A stretch of DNA of 64,000 nucleotides from Pararcticibacter amylolyticus (GCF_003130405.1 NZ_QEAS01000001.1:2310-66309), one strand, 5' to 3'; positions 15,950 through 26,370 are shown, numbered from the stretch's first letter. Made by a program: numbers and translations. The notes: generated by a model from the sequence alone, not told the origin.

Positions 15950-17177
15950 CATGGTTTGCTTACCTGGTTCAGGTGAATGTTTACCTGACACTTTTCTATG
16001 CGTTCTATTTCATTTTTCTCCGGAATGAAACTATTTCACGTTAAACAGGATCGTCCTGGTAGGTTCGGGCACCTTCTCCTTTATAATCCCCTTAATACAG
16101 TCTGACCATATCCGGTCCTATTTCATAACGAATACAGTGTATCAGGCGGCCAGGTCCGTTAAGACTATCTATTTAACGCCGGCGAACGTACTTTTACAGG
16201 AGCAAAACGATACGAACTGGCTTTTAGTTATTTATGTCTCAGGCATGGCGCTGTTTTTGGGCAGATTTCTCCTGCGGCTCTTCAGTGCTTTACGCTACCG
16301 TCCATCGGAGGCTACGCAGCCCTATTCGTTCTTCCACCGGATTGTCGTTCCGGATCATATCAAGGTTAAAGAGCCTGTCATGAAGCATGAAGAAATCCAT
16401 GTAAAGCAATGGCATTCAGCAGATATTATTTTATTTGAGCTTATTTCAGCTGTTAACTGGTTCAACCCGGTTACTTACTTATACAAAAAGTCTATCCGGT
16501 CGGTACACGAATTTATTGCTGACGGCTCTGCTGTAAAGAAAGCAGGCAGCGTGTCCGACTATTCATTATTGCTGCTTGGCGAAACCCTGGGCACTCCGGC
16601 ATCTTTCCTCGCTAACAATTTCTTTAACGAATCACTCCTAAAAAAAAGGATAATTATGCTAACCAAAACAAAATCAAAAAAATCTGCCTTGATAAAATAT
16701 GGGCTGACTGCGCCCTTGTTTCTCCTGATGATCATCTTTTCCTCCGCAACACTGGACGCCGGCTCAGTGATCCGCAAAACAAGAATAAATGTAGATACTG
16801 CAGGAAAAAGCACAGCAGCGGGCGATACATCCATCCACGATTTTGCAGCCATTGATGTTCTACCCAATTTCCCGGGAGGCATGCCGATGTTCTATCAGTA
16901 CGTCTCAAAAGAATTCAAATATCCTTTGGAGGCTCAGAAAAACAAGATAACCGGCAGATTGATCATCAATTTTGTCGTGGAAAAAGATGGGAGTCTGAAT
17001 GGGATAAGGGTTCTGCGCGACCTGGGTAACGGATTGGGAGAAGAGGCGGTAAAGATGCTAAAAAACTCGCCTAAATGGGTACCCGGCACCCAAAACGGGA
17101 AGCCGGTCAGGGTAATGTATACACTTCCTATCATGGTTCAGCCCAAACCGGAAACCTCTACTCCTCCGAAGCAATAG
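15946..17177 (+). pseudogene. BlaR1/MecR1-like M56 metallopeptidase with TonB C-terminal domain, frameshifted near codon 30
   Basis: The ATG at 15946 overlaps the blaI stop, and the first 29 codons (MTWFAYLVQVNVYLTLFYAF...) form the first membrane helix of this family. The frame then hits TAA at 16042-16044. Shifting frame at 16033-16037 (ATTTC) restores TLNRIVLVGSGTFSFIIP, and the frame is open to 17177, so one base, probably a T, is missing. The remainder has the M56 zinc motif HEEIH, SVHEFIADGSA, membrane segments, and a TonB_C-like domain (about the last 90 residues, from FPGGMPMFYQY). Without correction only a product from an internal start such as GTG 16137 (346 aa) could be made. It may be a true lesion, a sequencing error, or slippage. 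Confidence 0.82.
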
Positions 17178-17223
17178 TAGCAGGCGAAAGAACGTTATTT
17201 CGTACAAAAAGCCATTAAAAAAA

Positions 17224-17256
17224 TAAGAGCCCTGCGCAAATGCATCAGGGCTCTTA
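17224..17256 (-). terminator. Terminator of sdhB
   Basis: TAAGAGCCCTG (17224-17234) pairs with CAGGGCTCTTA (17246-17256). On the minus strand the stem is followed by a run of seven T residues, a strong intrinsic terminator for the sdhCAB operon. It may also stop transcripts from the blaR1-like gene on the plus strand. Confidence 0.85.
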
Positions 17257-17285
17257 AAGTTTCCTCCTTGCCTCGTGGCACAAAA

Positions 17286-18056
17286 TTAGTTAATTTCTTC
17301 TTCTTTAAAAAATTTGGCTGTAAAATAATCGCGCCTCATTCTGTTAATATTTGTTAAAGAAATTCCCTTCGGACATTCTATCTCGCAAGCCCCGGTATTG
17401 GTACAGCTTCCAAAGCCTTCTGCATCCATCTGAGCAACCATTGCCTGAACACGGCGATATCTTTCCGGCTGTCCCTGTGGTAACAACGCCAACTGCGATA
17501 TCTTAGCAGAAACGAATAAGGCTGCTGATGCATTTTTACATGCAGCCACACAAGCCCCGCACTGAATACATGTGGCAGAATTAAACGCTTCGTCGGCTAT
17601 TACTTTAGGAATCGGGATTTCATTTGCATCAGGAATTCCTCCTGTATTAACTGAAACGAAACCGCCTGCTTCCTGGATTCTGTCGAAGGCAGTTCTGTCT
17701 GTTGCAAGATCCTTGATCACCGGGAAGGCTTCAGCTCTCCAGGGTTCAATGGTGATGGTTTCACCATCATGGAAGCTCCTCATGTGGAGCTGACAGGTAG
17801 TGATCCCTCTCTTTGGCCCGTGAGGACGACCATTAATATAAAGAGAACACATGCCACAGATACCTTCACGGCAGTCGTGATCAAAATGAATCGGATCCTC
17901 CCCCTTCTTCACTAATCTCTCATTCACCACATCCAGCATTTCCAGAAATGACATATCGGGAGAAATGTCATCAGCTTTATATGTTACAAATCTGCCCTTA
18001 TCGGCGACGTTCTTTTGTCTCCAGACATTCAGGGTTAAATTCATGTTTCCGCTCAT
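17286..18056 (-). CDS. sdhB: Succinate dehydrogenase / fumarate reductase iron-sulfur subunit
   Basis: The protein has 256 residues. The 2Fe-2S ligand motif CREGICGMC is in the N-terminal half, and the cysteine clusters [11 protein letters not shown] and [14 protein letters not shown] bind the 4Fe-4S and 3Fe-4S centres. It carries electrons between the FAD subunit and the quinone site in the membrane subunit. It is the last gene of sdhC-sdhA-sdhB, 68 bases after sdhA, and is followed by a strong terminator. The Bacteroidota enzyme can act in either direction, so the SdhB/FrdB naming is conventional. Confidence 0.97.
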   Translation of the reverse strand: MSGNMNLTLNVWRQKNVADKGRFVTYKADDISPDMSFLEMLDVVNERLVKKGEDPIHFDHDCREGICGMCSLYINGRPHGPKRGITTCQLHMRSFHDGETITIEPWRAEAFPVIKDLATDRTAFDRIQEAGGFVSVNTGGIPDANEIPIPKVIADEAFNSATCIQCGACVAACKNASAALFVSAKISQLALLPQGQPERYRRVQAMVAQMDAEGFGSCTNTGACEIECPKGISLTNINRMRRDYFTAKFFKEEEIN

Positions 18057-18124
18057 AATATTTTTAGTTTTGAGATTGAGATCAGAAGCCAGACGAATGT
18101 CTCACTTTCTAATCTCTCAATACT

Positions 18125-20059
18125 CTATTTATAACTTCTTTGTGTTAACTTGACGTTTTCAAAGATTAACTGCTCCTTGTGAAGCTCTGCTGCTGCATCA
18201 TCTCCTTTGTATTCCCATGCAGATACATAAGCAAAGTTTTCGTCATCACGTTTTGCTTCACCTTCTTCTGTCTGACTTTCTTCACGGAAGTGCCCGCCGC
18301 AGGATTCTTTACGCTCCCTGGCGTCGTCAACCATTAGTTCTGCCAGTTCCAGGAAGTCAGCCACACGTCCGGCTTTCTCAAGGGACATATTCATTTCCTC
18401 GTTTTCACCAAGAACAATTGCATTTTTCCAGAAATCCTCACGCAGTTCGCGAATCATTTGCTTGGCTTTTGCCAATCCGGCTTCATTACGGGCCATACCA
18501 CAGTATTCCCACATAATATGTCCGAGATCCCGGTGATATTCGTCGACAGTTTTGGTTCCTTTCATTGAGAGGAACTTGTTGATGCGGTCCTGAGTATCTT
18601 TCTTAGCCTGCGCAAATGCCGGATGAGAGTTATCTACAGGTTTGGGTCCGATTGTAGCCAGGTAATCTCCCACAGTGTAAGGAATAACGAAATAACCGTC
18701 GGCAAGTCCCTGCATCAGTGCTGAAGCACCCAGTCTGTTCGCTCCGTGGTCCGAGAAGTTAGCCTCTCCCAGGCAATATAATCCCGGAATTGTAGTCATC
18801 AGGTTATAATCCACCCAAAGTCCGCCCATGGTATAGTGAACAGCAGGATAAATACGCATCGGCATCTCGTATGGATTTTCATCCGTTATCTGATAATACA
18901 TATCAAACAGGTTTCCATACTTTGCTTCTACAGCAGCCCGGCCTAAACGCTGAATAGATTCAGCAAAATCGAGGAATACAGCTTTGCCGGATGCACCAAC
19001 GCCACGTCCGTCATCAGCCGCTTCCTTGGCATTACGTGAAGCTACGTCACGCGGAACGAGGTTACCAAAGGAAGGATACTTGCGTTCCAGGAAGTAATCC
19101 CGGTCTTCTTCCTTAATGTCTGAGACCTTGATTTCACCCTTACGAAGCCTCTCAGCCATCTCCCTGGTCTTAGGCACCCAAACTCTTCCGTCATTACGTA
19201 ATGACTCGGACATGAGGGTAAGCTTAGACTGATGGTCTCCCGTTACCGGAATACAGGTTGGGTGAATCTGGGTAAAGCAAGGATTTCCAAAGAAGGCACC
19301 TTTCTTATATGAGCGCCAGATAGCTGTGGTGTTACAGCCCATCGCATTCGTGGACAGATAGAATACGTTTCCATATCCTCCTGTACACAGCAGAACTGCA
19401 TGGCCGGCAAATGTTTCAACTTCACCAGTGAGCAGGTTACGGGTCACGATACCCTGCGCCTTACCGTCTGCAACCACGAGATCAAGCATTTCATGGCGGT
19501 TGTACATCTTCACTTTCCCTTCATGAATCTGACGATTCAAGGCAGAGTAAGCACCGAGCAGCAACTGCTGTCCTGTCTGACCGCGGGCATAGAATGTACG
19601 GGAAACCTGAGCTCCCCCGAAAGAACGGTTATCAAGCAGGCCTCCGTATTCACGCGCAAACGGAACACCCTGGGCCACACACTGGTCGATAATATCTACA
19701 GAAACTTCGGCAAGCCGGTGCACATTGGCTTCCCGTGCGCGATAGTCTCCTCCTTTTACTGTATCATAAAAAAGCCGGTAAACGCTGTCCCCGTCATTAC
19801 GGTAGTTTTTCGCCGCATTGATACCGCCCTGAGCCGCAATGGAGTGAGCACGGCGGGCGCTATCCTGATAGCAAAACGCTTTTACGTTATATCCCAGCTC
19901 TGCCAGTGAGGCAGCAGCAGATGCTCCGGCAAGACCAGTACCTACAACGATGACAGTATACTTTCTCTTGTTCGCAGGGTTAACCAGCTTCAGATTGAAT
20001 TTATGTTTTGACCACTTCTCTGCCAAAGGGCCTTCAGGAATCTTTGAATCTAATACCAT
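18125..20059 (-). CDS. sdhA: Succinate dehydrogenase / fumarate reductase flavoprotein subunit
   Basis: The protein has 644 residues, typical of the type B enzyme of Bacteroidota. The dinucleotide-binding motif [12 protein letters not shown] is at residues 38-49, and the FAD-linking histidine is H72 in [12 protein letters not shown]. Active-site sequences QIHPTCIP and LVPRDVASR are present, as is the late FAD motif [13 protein letters not shown]. It oxidises succinate (or reduces fumarate) on the cytoplasmic side of the membrane complex. It lies between sdhC (39 bases upstream) and sdhB. Confidence 0.97.
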   Translation of the reverse strand: MVLDSKIPEGPLAEKWSKHKFNLKLVNPANKRKYTVIVVGTGLAGASAAASLAELGYNVKAFCYQDSARRAHSIAAQGGINAAKNYRNDGDSVYRLFYDTVKGGDYRAREANVHRLAEVSVDIIDQCVAQGVPFAREYGGLLDNRSFGGAQVSRTFYARGQTGQQLLLGAYSALNRQIHEGKVKMYNRHEMLDLVVADGKAQGIVTRNLLTGEVETFAGHAVLLCTGGYGNVFYLSTNAMGCNTTAIWRSYKKGAFFGNPCFTQIHPTCIPVTGDHQSKLTLMSESLRNDGRVWVPKTREMAERLRKGEIKVSDIKEEDRDYFLERKYPSFGNLVPRDVASRNAKEAADDGRGVGASGKAVFLDFAESIQRLGRAAVEAKYGNLFDMYYQITDENPYEMPMRIYPAVHYTMGGLWVDYNLMTTIPGLYCLGEANFSDHGANRLGASALMQGLADGYFVIPYTVGDYLATIGPKPVDNSHPAFAQAKKDTQDRINKFLSMKGTKTVDEYHRDLGHIMWEYCGMARNEAGLAKAKQMIRELREDFWKNAIVLGENEEMNMSLEKAGRVADFLELAELMVDDARERKESCGGHFREESQTEEGEAKRDDENFAYVSAWEYKGDDAAAELHKEQLIFENVKLTQRSYK

Positions 20060-20098
20060 TTCAGAAATATTTTATTGTCCCTTACGGGGTGATTCATT

Positions 20099-20884
20099 CT
20101 ATTTGAAAAAATAAACGTAAAGAGGCATCGCCGCAAAAACTGCGGGAATGATGATACCGAACACCCAGAGGCCCAGAACATCAATTATTGGCTTATACTT
20201 TTTATGATCCCAGCCCAGGGTCTGAAATCCGCTCTGGAAACCGTGGTATAAGTGAAAGCCCATCGCGATCATAGAAATCACATAGAGAGCTACATACCAT
20301 TCTTTCTTGAAAAGCTCCATTACCAGTATATAGAGGTCCTTTGCAACTACCACTTGTGTACCTGCCTGGGTATCTACATACTCTGAATGAACCAATGGCT
20401 TTCCTTCATACGGAATATTGGTCACCTTCACATCCTCAGGATTTGTAAGGCTCATTTCATATTTTGCGTACGGAAGGCCTCCCCAGTGATATTCAGCCCA
20501 GAAGTTGCTCATATGAGATACAATGAAGACCAGTAAAACCGTCCCGAGGATCCCCATATTCCTTGAGCTCCAGGAACTGTTTGCAGAACCTTTATAAACG
20601 GCATACTTTACTTTTCTTGCCTTTCCATTACCAATAGTAATAACCAGGGCATAAACAGCATGCAATACTATAGATAGATATAATAGATAAGAGATGATTT
20701 TGATAGGTGCAAAATGCGTCATAAAGTAGGAATACTCATTAAACGCTTTGCCCCCATCGTGTTTAAATAATTGTAGATTACCAAGAAGATGGATAATGAG
20801 AAACAGGGATAAGAACAAGCCTGTCAAACTCATGATCAATTTCTTCCCTAACGTCGACGAGAAAGCTTTAGTGAAACTGCTCAT
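20099..20884 (-). CDS. sdhC: Succinate dehydrogenase / fumarate reductase cytochrome b subunit
   Basis: The protein has 261 residues with about five membrane segments, and conserved His residues in FLIIHLLGNLQLF, HAVYALVI, IVSHMSNFWAEYHW and MGFHLYHGFQS that would bind two haems. It is the single-chain membrane anchor of type B succinate:quinone oxidoreductases, so no sdhD is expected. It anchors SdhA/SdhB and passes electrons to or from menaquinone. It is the first gene of the operon and has a good -7 promoter element 26 bases upstream. Confidence 0.96.
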   Translation of the reverse strand: MSSFTKAFSSTLGKKLIMSLTGLFLSLFLIIHLLGNLQLFKHDGGKAFNEYSYFMTHFAPIKIISYLLYLSIVLHAVYALVITIGNGKARKVKYAVYKGSANSSWSSRNMGILGTVLLVFIVSHMSNFWAEYHWGGLPYAKYEMSLTNPEDVKVTNIPYEGKPLVHSEYVDTQAGTQVVVAKDLYILVMELFKKEWYVALYVISMIAMGFHLYHGFQSGFQTLGWDHKKYKPIIDVLGLWVFGIIIPAVFAAMPLYVYFFK

Positions 20885-20910
20885 TACCTTTCATTTATTT
20901 GATTGTGGTA

Positions 20911-20918
20911 CAAAAGTA
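20911..20918 (-). promoter_or_regulatory. Candidate -7 element of the sdhCAB promoter
   Basis: On the minus strand the sequence reads TACTTTTG, a full match to TAnnTTTG, 27 bases before the sdhC start codon. A matching -33 box at the usual distance is not obvious. Confidence 0.5.
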
Positions 20919-20986
20919 TTATTATGGACGCAATAATATGACCTATTTTGCTATCTAACATTTTATTTAAGTTATTTAGAACAAAT

Positions 20987-21640
20987 CTAAGATGAAAGCA
21001 TCATAATCTTATCTTTCATCACTACAAAAGTGATATCAGCCTGGTTGACAGCGATACAGCAGTTACCGGTAAAACGACCGAATGCGGGCAGAACAGCTTG
21101 TTTTTCACCAAAATGAAAGCATGGTAAAATGAGCGACTGCCGGCCTTTCCCCCGCAGCCGGACAGCGGGGTGTATGTGCCCGCTTATAACATAGCCATTA
21201 CCGGACTTTTCTAAAGGTTCATGCGAGAAAATATACGGAGAGAGATGCAACGATTCACAGACTGTAAAGCCGGCTTCCCTGTAATATTTATCGTGGAGGA
21301 TATCATGGTTCCCCCTGACCAGGATCATTTCAGTGCTGCTGAAAAGCTCGCACCACAGCTTAAGCCAGTCCCAGTCATTATTGATATCACTGTGAAAAAG
21401 ATCTCCCAGAAAAATGATCTTTTCAGGCTTCACAAGGTTTACGAGATCTGAAAGCACAGCAAGGTCTTCCTGCTCGAGCAGCTTAGGTATCGCGATCCCG
21501 GCCTTCCGGAAGTGGCCGACCTTCCCGATATGCAGGTCGGCGACAATCAAGGCCCTCTCTTCTGCCCAGTACATTGCTTTTTGAGGAAAAAGGATAATTT
21601 CCTGGCCGAGCAGCTCCCATTTCATTCCCGCCGTCATCAT
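20987..21640 (-). CDS. pdeM: Ligase-associated DNA damage response endonuclease PdeM-type metallophosphoesterase
   Basis: The protein has 217 residues (Met1, Met2 and Met5 are all possible starts). The calcineurin-like phosphoesterase motifs are DLHIGK, FLGDLFHS, RGNHD, SHEP and GHIHP, in the order expected. The N-terminal ELLGQEIILFPQKAMYW and the DLHIGK variant fit the PdeM family, which in many bacteria is encoded with a DNA ligase, a helicase and an exonuclease. None of those partners lies in this window, so the family name describes ancestry more than context here. Function on DNA is inferred. Confidence 0.85.
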   Translation of the reverse strand: MMTAGMKWELLGQEIILFPQKAMYWAEERALIVADLHIGKVGHFRKAGIAIPKLLEQEDLAVLSDLVNLVKPEKIIFLGDLFHSDINNDWDWLKLWCELFSSTEMILVRGNHDILHDKYYREAGFTVCESLHLSPYIFSHEPLEKSGNGYVISGHIHPAVRLRGKGRQSLILPCFHFGEKQAVLPAFGRFTGNCCIAVNQADITFVVMKDKIMMLSS

Positions 21641-21653
21641 CCTCCAAATATAC

Positions 21654-21690
21654 CAAAAAAGCCCCCTGCTTTCACAGGAGGCCTCTTATT
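21654..21690 (-). terminator. Terminator of the htrA gene
   Basis: GCCCCCTG (21661-21668) pairs with CAGGAGGC (21675-21682) with one mismatch, and on the minus strand the stem is followed by six T residues. It lies 18 bases beyond the htrA stop codon. Confidence 0.65.
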
Positions 21691-21707
21691 TGACATTTAT
21701 TATCCTC

Positions 21708-23228
21708 TTAATTGGTAACAGGGAACGTCATCATGATCCTCGATCCATCAGGTGAAATTCCGTTCAGGCGGATCATATTGTTCCTGCTTGATGAAAGAGC
21801 AGCATCAATATCATCGGGTTTACCAACAGCTTTACCGTTGATGCTGGTAATGATGGTGCCCTTCTCTATCCCGTTCTCAGCAAAAACACCACCCCGTCTT
21901 ACCTCGGTGATGACTACACCTGAGCTAATATTATAGCGCTGTTTCTGAGCTGAAGGCAGAGGTGAGAAACTGGCTCCCAGCCTGTTATACAATTCCTCCG
22001 CTGACCGGCCACTTCCACCTGCTATTTTCACTTCATCCTCGCCTTTAAGCGTTACGGATACGGTACGTTCTTTTCCGTCGCGTACGTAAGTAAGCTGAAC
22101 CTTATCACCGGGACGCAGTCTCGCTACCCTCTCCTGCAGATCAGACGAGCCCATGATCCTTGCTCCGTCAACTTTGGTGATCACATCCCCTTTTTTAATT
22201 CCGGCAGCTGCTGCTCCCCCGCCTTCAACGACTGTATTGACATAAAGACCGCTGATCTCGTTTACACCAAGTTCTTTTGCACGGCTTGAATTAAGTTCCT
22301 GGAAGGTCACTCCAACAAAACCCCGGCGTACAGCACCGTATTTGATGAAGTCGTCCATGATCTTCTTGGCCAGATTAACCGGAATAGCAAATCCATAGCC
22401 CGCATAATATCCGGTCTGGGAAGCAATTGCAGCATTGATACCAATGAGCTCGCCTCTTGTATTCACCAGTGCACCACCGCTGTTACCGCGGTTGATAGCT
22501 GCATCCGTTTGTATAAACGACTCAATTGCCGAATTGACCCTCGGCTGGTTGCGGTCGAAATTACGGCCTTCCGACTCATCCTGACCAAGGATACCGATTG
22601 CACGCCCCTTTGCGCTTACTATACCTGCGGTTACAGTTGTATTTAAGGTAAGCGGATAACCAACTGCGAGCACCCATTCTCCAACCTGTACATTATCAGA
22701 GTTCCCGAGTTTAACCACAGGCAACTTTGTACCGGCCACTTTAATAAGTGCTAAGTCGGTATTAGGGTCACGTCCGATAACCTTAGCCTGAAAAGAACGG
22801 TTATCGGGCAGTATCACCTCAATCTTAGTGGCATCTTCCACTACGTGATTGTTTGTGACGATATAACCATCATCAGTTACAATCACGCCGGATCCCGACG
22901 CCATTGCCGGAGGTCGCTGGGCGTTCCTCGGAGAGCCAAAAAAGTCTCTGAACATATCCTCAAAAGGATCCCCGCCGCCGGCGTCCCGGCCCTTTCCTTC
23001 ATAGGTGGTCTGGATGTGAACGACTGCCGGTGTTACAGCAGCTGCTGCCTGAACAAAATCGACATCGCCTGCGGACGATACATTCATTGGATTACTGGCA
23101 AAATAAACTTTCTGCTTGTCCTCAATACCCATCTTATCGGTATTGTTGCTTTCGACAAGCTTATATCCGCCTATTGCTACTGCACCTCCAAAAAATGCAG
23201 TAAGAAGAGTTATTCCTGTCTTTCTCAT
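21708..23228 (-). CDS. htrA: Do-family periplasmic serine protease (HtrA/DegP)
   Basis: The protein has 506 residues. An N-terminal membrane/signal segment (about 5-22) sends it to the periplasm. The trypsin-like catalytic triad is H128 (VTNNHVVED), D158 (NTDLALIK) and S250 (RGNSGGALVN). Two PDZ domains follow at about 300-390 and 410-500. It degrades or refolds damaged envelope proteins. A flexible Gly/Asp/Pro-rich loop (about 78-110, GRDAGGGDPFEDMFRDFFG) matches the DegP LA loop. It is a single-gene unit with its own promoter and terminator. Confidence 0.95.
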   Translation of the reverse strand: MRKTGITLLTAFFGGAVAIGGYKLVESNNTDKMGIEDKQKVYFASNPMNVSSAGDVDFVQAAAAVTPAVVHIQTTYEGKGRDAGGGDPFEDMFRDFFGSPRNAQRPPAMASGSGVIVTDDGYIVTNNHVVEDATKIEVILPDNRSFQAKVIGRDPNTDLALIKVAGTKLPVVKLGNSDNVQVGEWVLAVGYPLTLNTTVTAGIVSAKGRAIGILGQDESEGRNFDRNQPRVNSAIESFIQTDAAINRGNSGGALVNTRGELIGINAAIASQTGYYAGYGFAIPVNLAKKIMDDFIKYGAVRRGFVGVTFQELNSSRAKELGVNEISGLYVNTVVEGGGAAAAGIKKGDVITKVDGARIMGSSDLQERVARLRPGDKVQLTYVRDGKERTVSVTLKGEDEVKIAGGSGRSAEELYNRLGASFSPLPSAQKQRYNISSGVVITEVRRGGVFAENGIEKGTIITSINGKAVGKPDDIDAALSSSRNNMIRLNGISPDGSRIMMTFPVTN

Positions 23229-23280
23229 ACTTTATTTTTTCTATGCGTGTTTCTTATTTACTTATTCAAATTCCTTTGTT

Positions 23281-23313
23281 CAAAAGTAATACCACTAAAA
23301 CTGATTATGCAAC
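23281..23313 (-). promoter_or_regulatory. Candidate htrA promoter
   Basis: On the minus strand GTTG (23310-23313) is followed after 21 bases by TACTTTTG (23281-23288), close to the Bacteroidota -33/-7 pattern. It lies 53 bases before the htrA start codon. Confidence 0.55.
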
Positions 23314-23472
23314 TCCTTGGTATTGCAATTTGTGTTAAAAAATGTTAAAGATAGATTCGGATGTCAGGCACCGGATTTGACATATGAGCAAAGTTTAAGG
23401 GTTGTAAAGAGCTTTTGTTATCTTTACATCCTGTTCCGTTAAATATAAAAAGTGCAGCGAAACTCAATTCTC

Positions 23473-24282
23473 ATGTCTGACATCTCAACACTTCATTTCT
23501 ATAAATACCAGGGGGCCGGAAACGACTTTATTCTGGTAGACAACCGTAATATGGCTGTAAATCATCATAATCCTGCATTTATCGCCGCGCTTTGTGACAG
23601 AAGGTTTGGGATCGGAGGAGATGGAATGATGTTCCTGCAGACGAAAGAAGGGTACGACTTTGAAATGGTTTATTATAATTCTGACGGAAACCCAAGCAGC
23701 ATGTGCGGAAACGGGGGACGGTGCATAGTGGCTTTCGCCAGACATCTCGGGGTTATCGGCGAAGAAACTAACTTTTTGGCAGTCGACGGCCCTCACTATG
23801 CCACAATTTCAGGATCAGGCGACTGGGTTAGCCTGCAAATGATAGATGTAGACGAAATTAAAAATGACGGAGATGCCTTCGTTTTGAATACTGGCTCTCC
23901 TCATTATGTGTGCAGGACTTCAGAACTAGCTTCAGCGGACGTTTTTGCCGAAGGCAGAAAGATCAGATACAACGACCGGTATAAAGAAAAAGGAATTAAT
24001 GTCAATCTGGTGGAACCTGAGGGAGAAGGGTACTTTGTCAGAACCTACGAAAGAGGAGTGGAAGATGAAACATACGCATGCGGTACCGGCGTTACAGCCG
24101 TAGCTCTTGCTATGGCGAAGCAAAACGGTCAAAAAGGAGAAATCAGTACGCCTGTAAGAGTTCTTGGCGGCAACCTGAATATCCGGTTTCACTATGACGG
24201 ACAGCGGTTTACAAATGTTTTCCTCGAGGGGCCTGCAGAATTCGTCTTCGAAGGGGGAATAAAAATACCTGCTGGCTCTTAA
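23473..24282 (+). CDS. dapF: Diaminopimelate epimerase
   Basis: The protein has 269 residues from the ATG at 23473 (MSDISTLHFYKYQGAGNDF), placing the family's conserved start close to the N-terminus; an in-frame ATG at 23452 adds 7 residues. The two catalytic cysteines are C78 (MCGNGGRC) and C202 (YACGTGVTAV). It converts LL- to meso-diaminopimelate for peptidoglycan and lysine synthesis in the cytoplasm. It stands alone, with its stop codon 4 bases from the end of the convergent lipoprotein gene. A weak -7 element, TATCTTTA, lies at 23419-23426. Confidence 0.96.
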   Translation: MSDISTLHFYKYQGAGNDFILVDNRNMAVNHHNPAFIAALCDRRFGIGGDGMMFLQTKEGYDFEMVYYNSDGNPSSMCGNGGRCIVAFARHLGVIGEETNFLAVDGPHYATISGSGDWVSLQMIDVDEIKNDGDAFVLNTGSPHYVCRTSELASADVFAEGRKIRYNDRYKEKGINVNLVEPEGEGYFVRTYERGVEDETYACGTGVTAVALAMAKQNGQKGEISTPVRVLGGNLNIRFHYDGQRFTNVFLEGPAEFVFEGGIKIPAGS

Positions 24283-24286
24283 GTAG

Positions 24287-24490
24287 TTATTTCTCTCTTC
24301 TTACACTATCGGGAAGCCCTAAGCCGCTCGTATCGCTTCCGGGTGCTTTTATAGTATCTTCATCTATATTCCTTTCGGTACCGCGTGGGATAGGATTCTG
24401 CCCCGTGGGGTCTACAGATTTCTGGACACTGTTGCAGGCAATCACCGAGGCACAAATAAAAGCAGTCAGAAGAGAGGTCTTTAGTTTCAT
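24287..24490 (-). CDS. Small predicted lipoprotein, unknown function
   Basis: The protein has 67 residues with a lipoprotein signal peptide: hydrophobic residues 5-18 and lipobox SVIAC with C19. The mature part of about 48 residues is hydrophilic and rich in Pro, Asp and Thr, so probably disordered. No family is recognised. It is convergent with dapF and divergent from aspS. The lipobox makes a real gene likely. Confidence 0.65.
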   Translation of the reverse strand: MKLKTSLLTAFICASVIACNSVQKSVDPTGQNPIPRGTERNIDEDTIKAPGSDTSGLGLPDSVRREK

Positions 24491-24608
24491 ACGAAGATCT
24501 ATATCCGGTTAAACAAATCCCGTTGCAGGTAGTTTTAGGAAAAAATTCATTTACTGAACCTTATCCTTCACCAAAAAAAGTACTTTTGCAGGTCAAACAA
24601 CAAATTTT

Positions 24609-26354
24609 ATGCATAGGACACATACTTGCGGCGAATTAAATCTGAACGATCTGGGCAAGATAGTAACTCTTGCCGGCTGGGTACAGAAATCACGGGACCT
24701 GGGAGGAATGACATTCATCGATGTTCGTGACCGCTACGGAATCACCCAGTTGCTGTTCAACATGGATGAAAACACAGATCTATGTGAACAGGCAAGGCAA
24801 TTGTCTCGTGAATTTGTCATTAAAGTTACGGGACAGGTAGTTGAACGCTCTAACAAGAACCCCAGGATTGCCACGGGAGATATTGAGATCAAGGTATCGG
24901 CCCTGGAAATACTGAATACAGCTAAGCTTCCTCCTTTTCTTATTGAGGATGATACTGATGGAGGCGATGATCTCCGGATGAAATACCGGTATCTCGACCT
25001 TCGCCGCAATCCGGTACGCAACAATCTCGTTCTGAGGCATAAAACCGCTCAGGAAGTCCGAAAATATCTGGATCTGCAAAACTTCCTCGAAGTCGAAACT
25101 CCTGTACTTATCAAGTCAACGCCTGAAGGTGCACGCGACTTTGTGGTTCCAAGCCGTATGAACCCGGGAGAGTTTTACGCTTTACCGCAATCTCCTCAGA
25201 CGTTTAAGCAGCTTCTGATGGTATCGGGCTTTGACCGCTATTTCCAGATTGTTAAATGTTTCAGGGACGAAGATCTGAGGGCCGACAGGCAACCGGAGTT
25301 CACCCAGATTGACTGTGAAATGGCTTTCATTGAGCAGGAAGATATATTAAATACATTTGAAGGATTAATCAGACACCTCTTTAAAACACTCAAGGGCATT
25401 GAACTTGAAGCGGTTCCGCGGATGTCTTACCAGGACGCAATGCGGATGTATGGTTCTGACAAGCCCGACACCCGTTTCGGAATGTTATTTACCGAATTAA
25501 ATGACCTGGTAAAGGGCCATAGCTTCCCGGTATTCGACAATGCAGAACTTGTTGTTGGAATAAATGCTAGTGGATGTGCCCATTACACACGTAAACAGGT
25601 GGACGAACTGACCGACTTCGTTAAACGCCCGCAGATTGGAGCTACAGGCCTGGTATATTGCCGTCACAATGATGATGGATCATTAAAGTCTTCCGTTGAT
25701 AAGTTTTACAGTGAAGATGAACTGAAAAAATGGTCGGCAGCATTTAATTCTCAGCCAGGTGATTTAATGCTGATTATGGCAGGGCCGGCAGACAAGGTAA
25801 GGAAACAGCTCAATGAACTTCGTCTTGAAATGGGTAACAGGCTGGGACTTCGCGATAAGAGCAAATTCTCTACATTATGGGTAGTAGATTTTCCATTGCT
25901 CGAATGGGATGAAGAAACGGGTAGATATCATGCCATGCACCACCCCTTCACTTCTCCGAAGCCGGAAGACATCGCTTTGCTGGACACTGATCCGGGCGCA
26001 GTGAGAGCCAACGCCTATGATATGGTGATCAATGGTACTGAAGTGGGCGGAGGATCTATCCGTATCCATAACAAAGACCTGCAGTCTCTGATGTTTAAAC
26101 ATCTCGGCTTTACTCCTGAAGAGGCACAAAAGCAGTTTGGATTCCTGTTGAACGCATTCGAGTACGGAGCGCCGCCTCATGGAGGGATCGCTTTCGGTTT
26201 CGACCGGCTGGTGTCTCTCTTCGCGGGACTGGATTCTATCCGGGATGTAATTGCATTCCCTAAAAACAATTCAGGAAGAGATGTCATGATCGATTCCCCT
26301 GCTACGATATCGGATGAGCAGCTAAAAGAACTGAGTATTAAAACAACGGTGTAA
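24609..26354 (+). CDS. aspS: Aspartate-tRNA ligase
   Basis: The protein has 581 residues, normal for bacterial AspRS. An N-terminal OB-fold anticodon-binding domain (about 1-105) begins [11 protein letters not shown]. Class II motifs follow: motif 2 [18 protein letters not shown] and motif 3 [15 protein letters not shown], with the bacterial GAD insert domain between. The flexible segment GGGSIRIH is also present. It charges tRNA-Asp. It is a single-gene unit ended by a strong terminator; the sequence TACTTTTG at 24581-24588 may be its -7 element. Confidence 0.97.
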   Translation: MHRTHTCGELNLNDLGKIVTLAGWVQKSRDLGGMTFIDVRDRYGITQLLFNMDENTDLCEQARQLSREFVIKVTGQVVERSNKNPRIATGDIEIKVSALEILNTAKLPPFLIEDDTDGGDDLRMKYRYLDLRRNPVRNNLVLRHKTAQEVRKYLDLQNFLEVETPVLIKSTPEGARDFVVPSRMNPGEFYALPQSPQTFKQLLMVSGFDRYFQIVKCFRDEDLRADRQPEFTQIDCEMAFIEQEDILNTFEGLIRHLFKTLKGIELEAVPRMSYQDAMRMYGSDKPDTRFGMLFTELNDLVKGHSFPVFDNAELVVGINASGCAHYTRKQVDELTDFVKRPQIGATGLVYCRHNDDGSLKSSVDKFYSEDELKKWSAAFNSQPGDLMLIMAGPADKVRKQLNELRLEMGNRLGLRDKSKFSTLWVVDFPLLEWDEETGRYHAMHHPFTSPKPEDIALLDTDPGAVRANAYDMVINGTEVGGGSIRIHNKDLQSLMFKHLGFTPEEAQKQFGFLLNAFEYGAPPHGGIAFGFDRLVSLFAGLDSIRDVIAFPKNNSGRDVMIDSPATISDEQLKELSIKTTV

Positions 26355-26370
26355 AAACCGGAAGAACCAT

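Noticed and set aside
22845-23348. 167-codon open frame on the plus strand
   Set aside because: It is antisense to the htrA start and promoter region. The Cys-rich tail comes from AT-rich non-coding sequence, not a metal-binding family.
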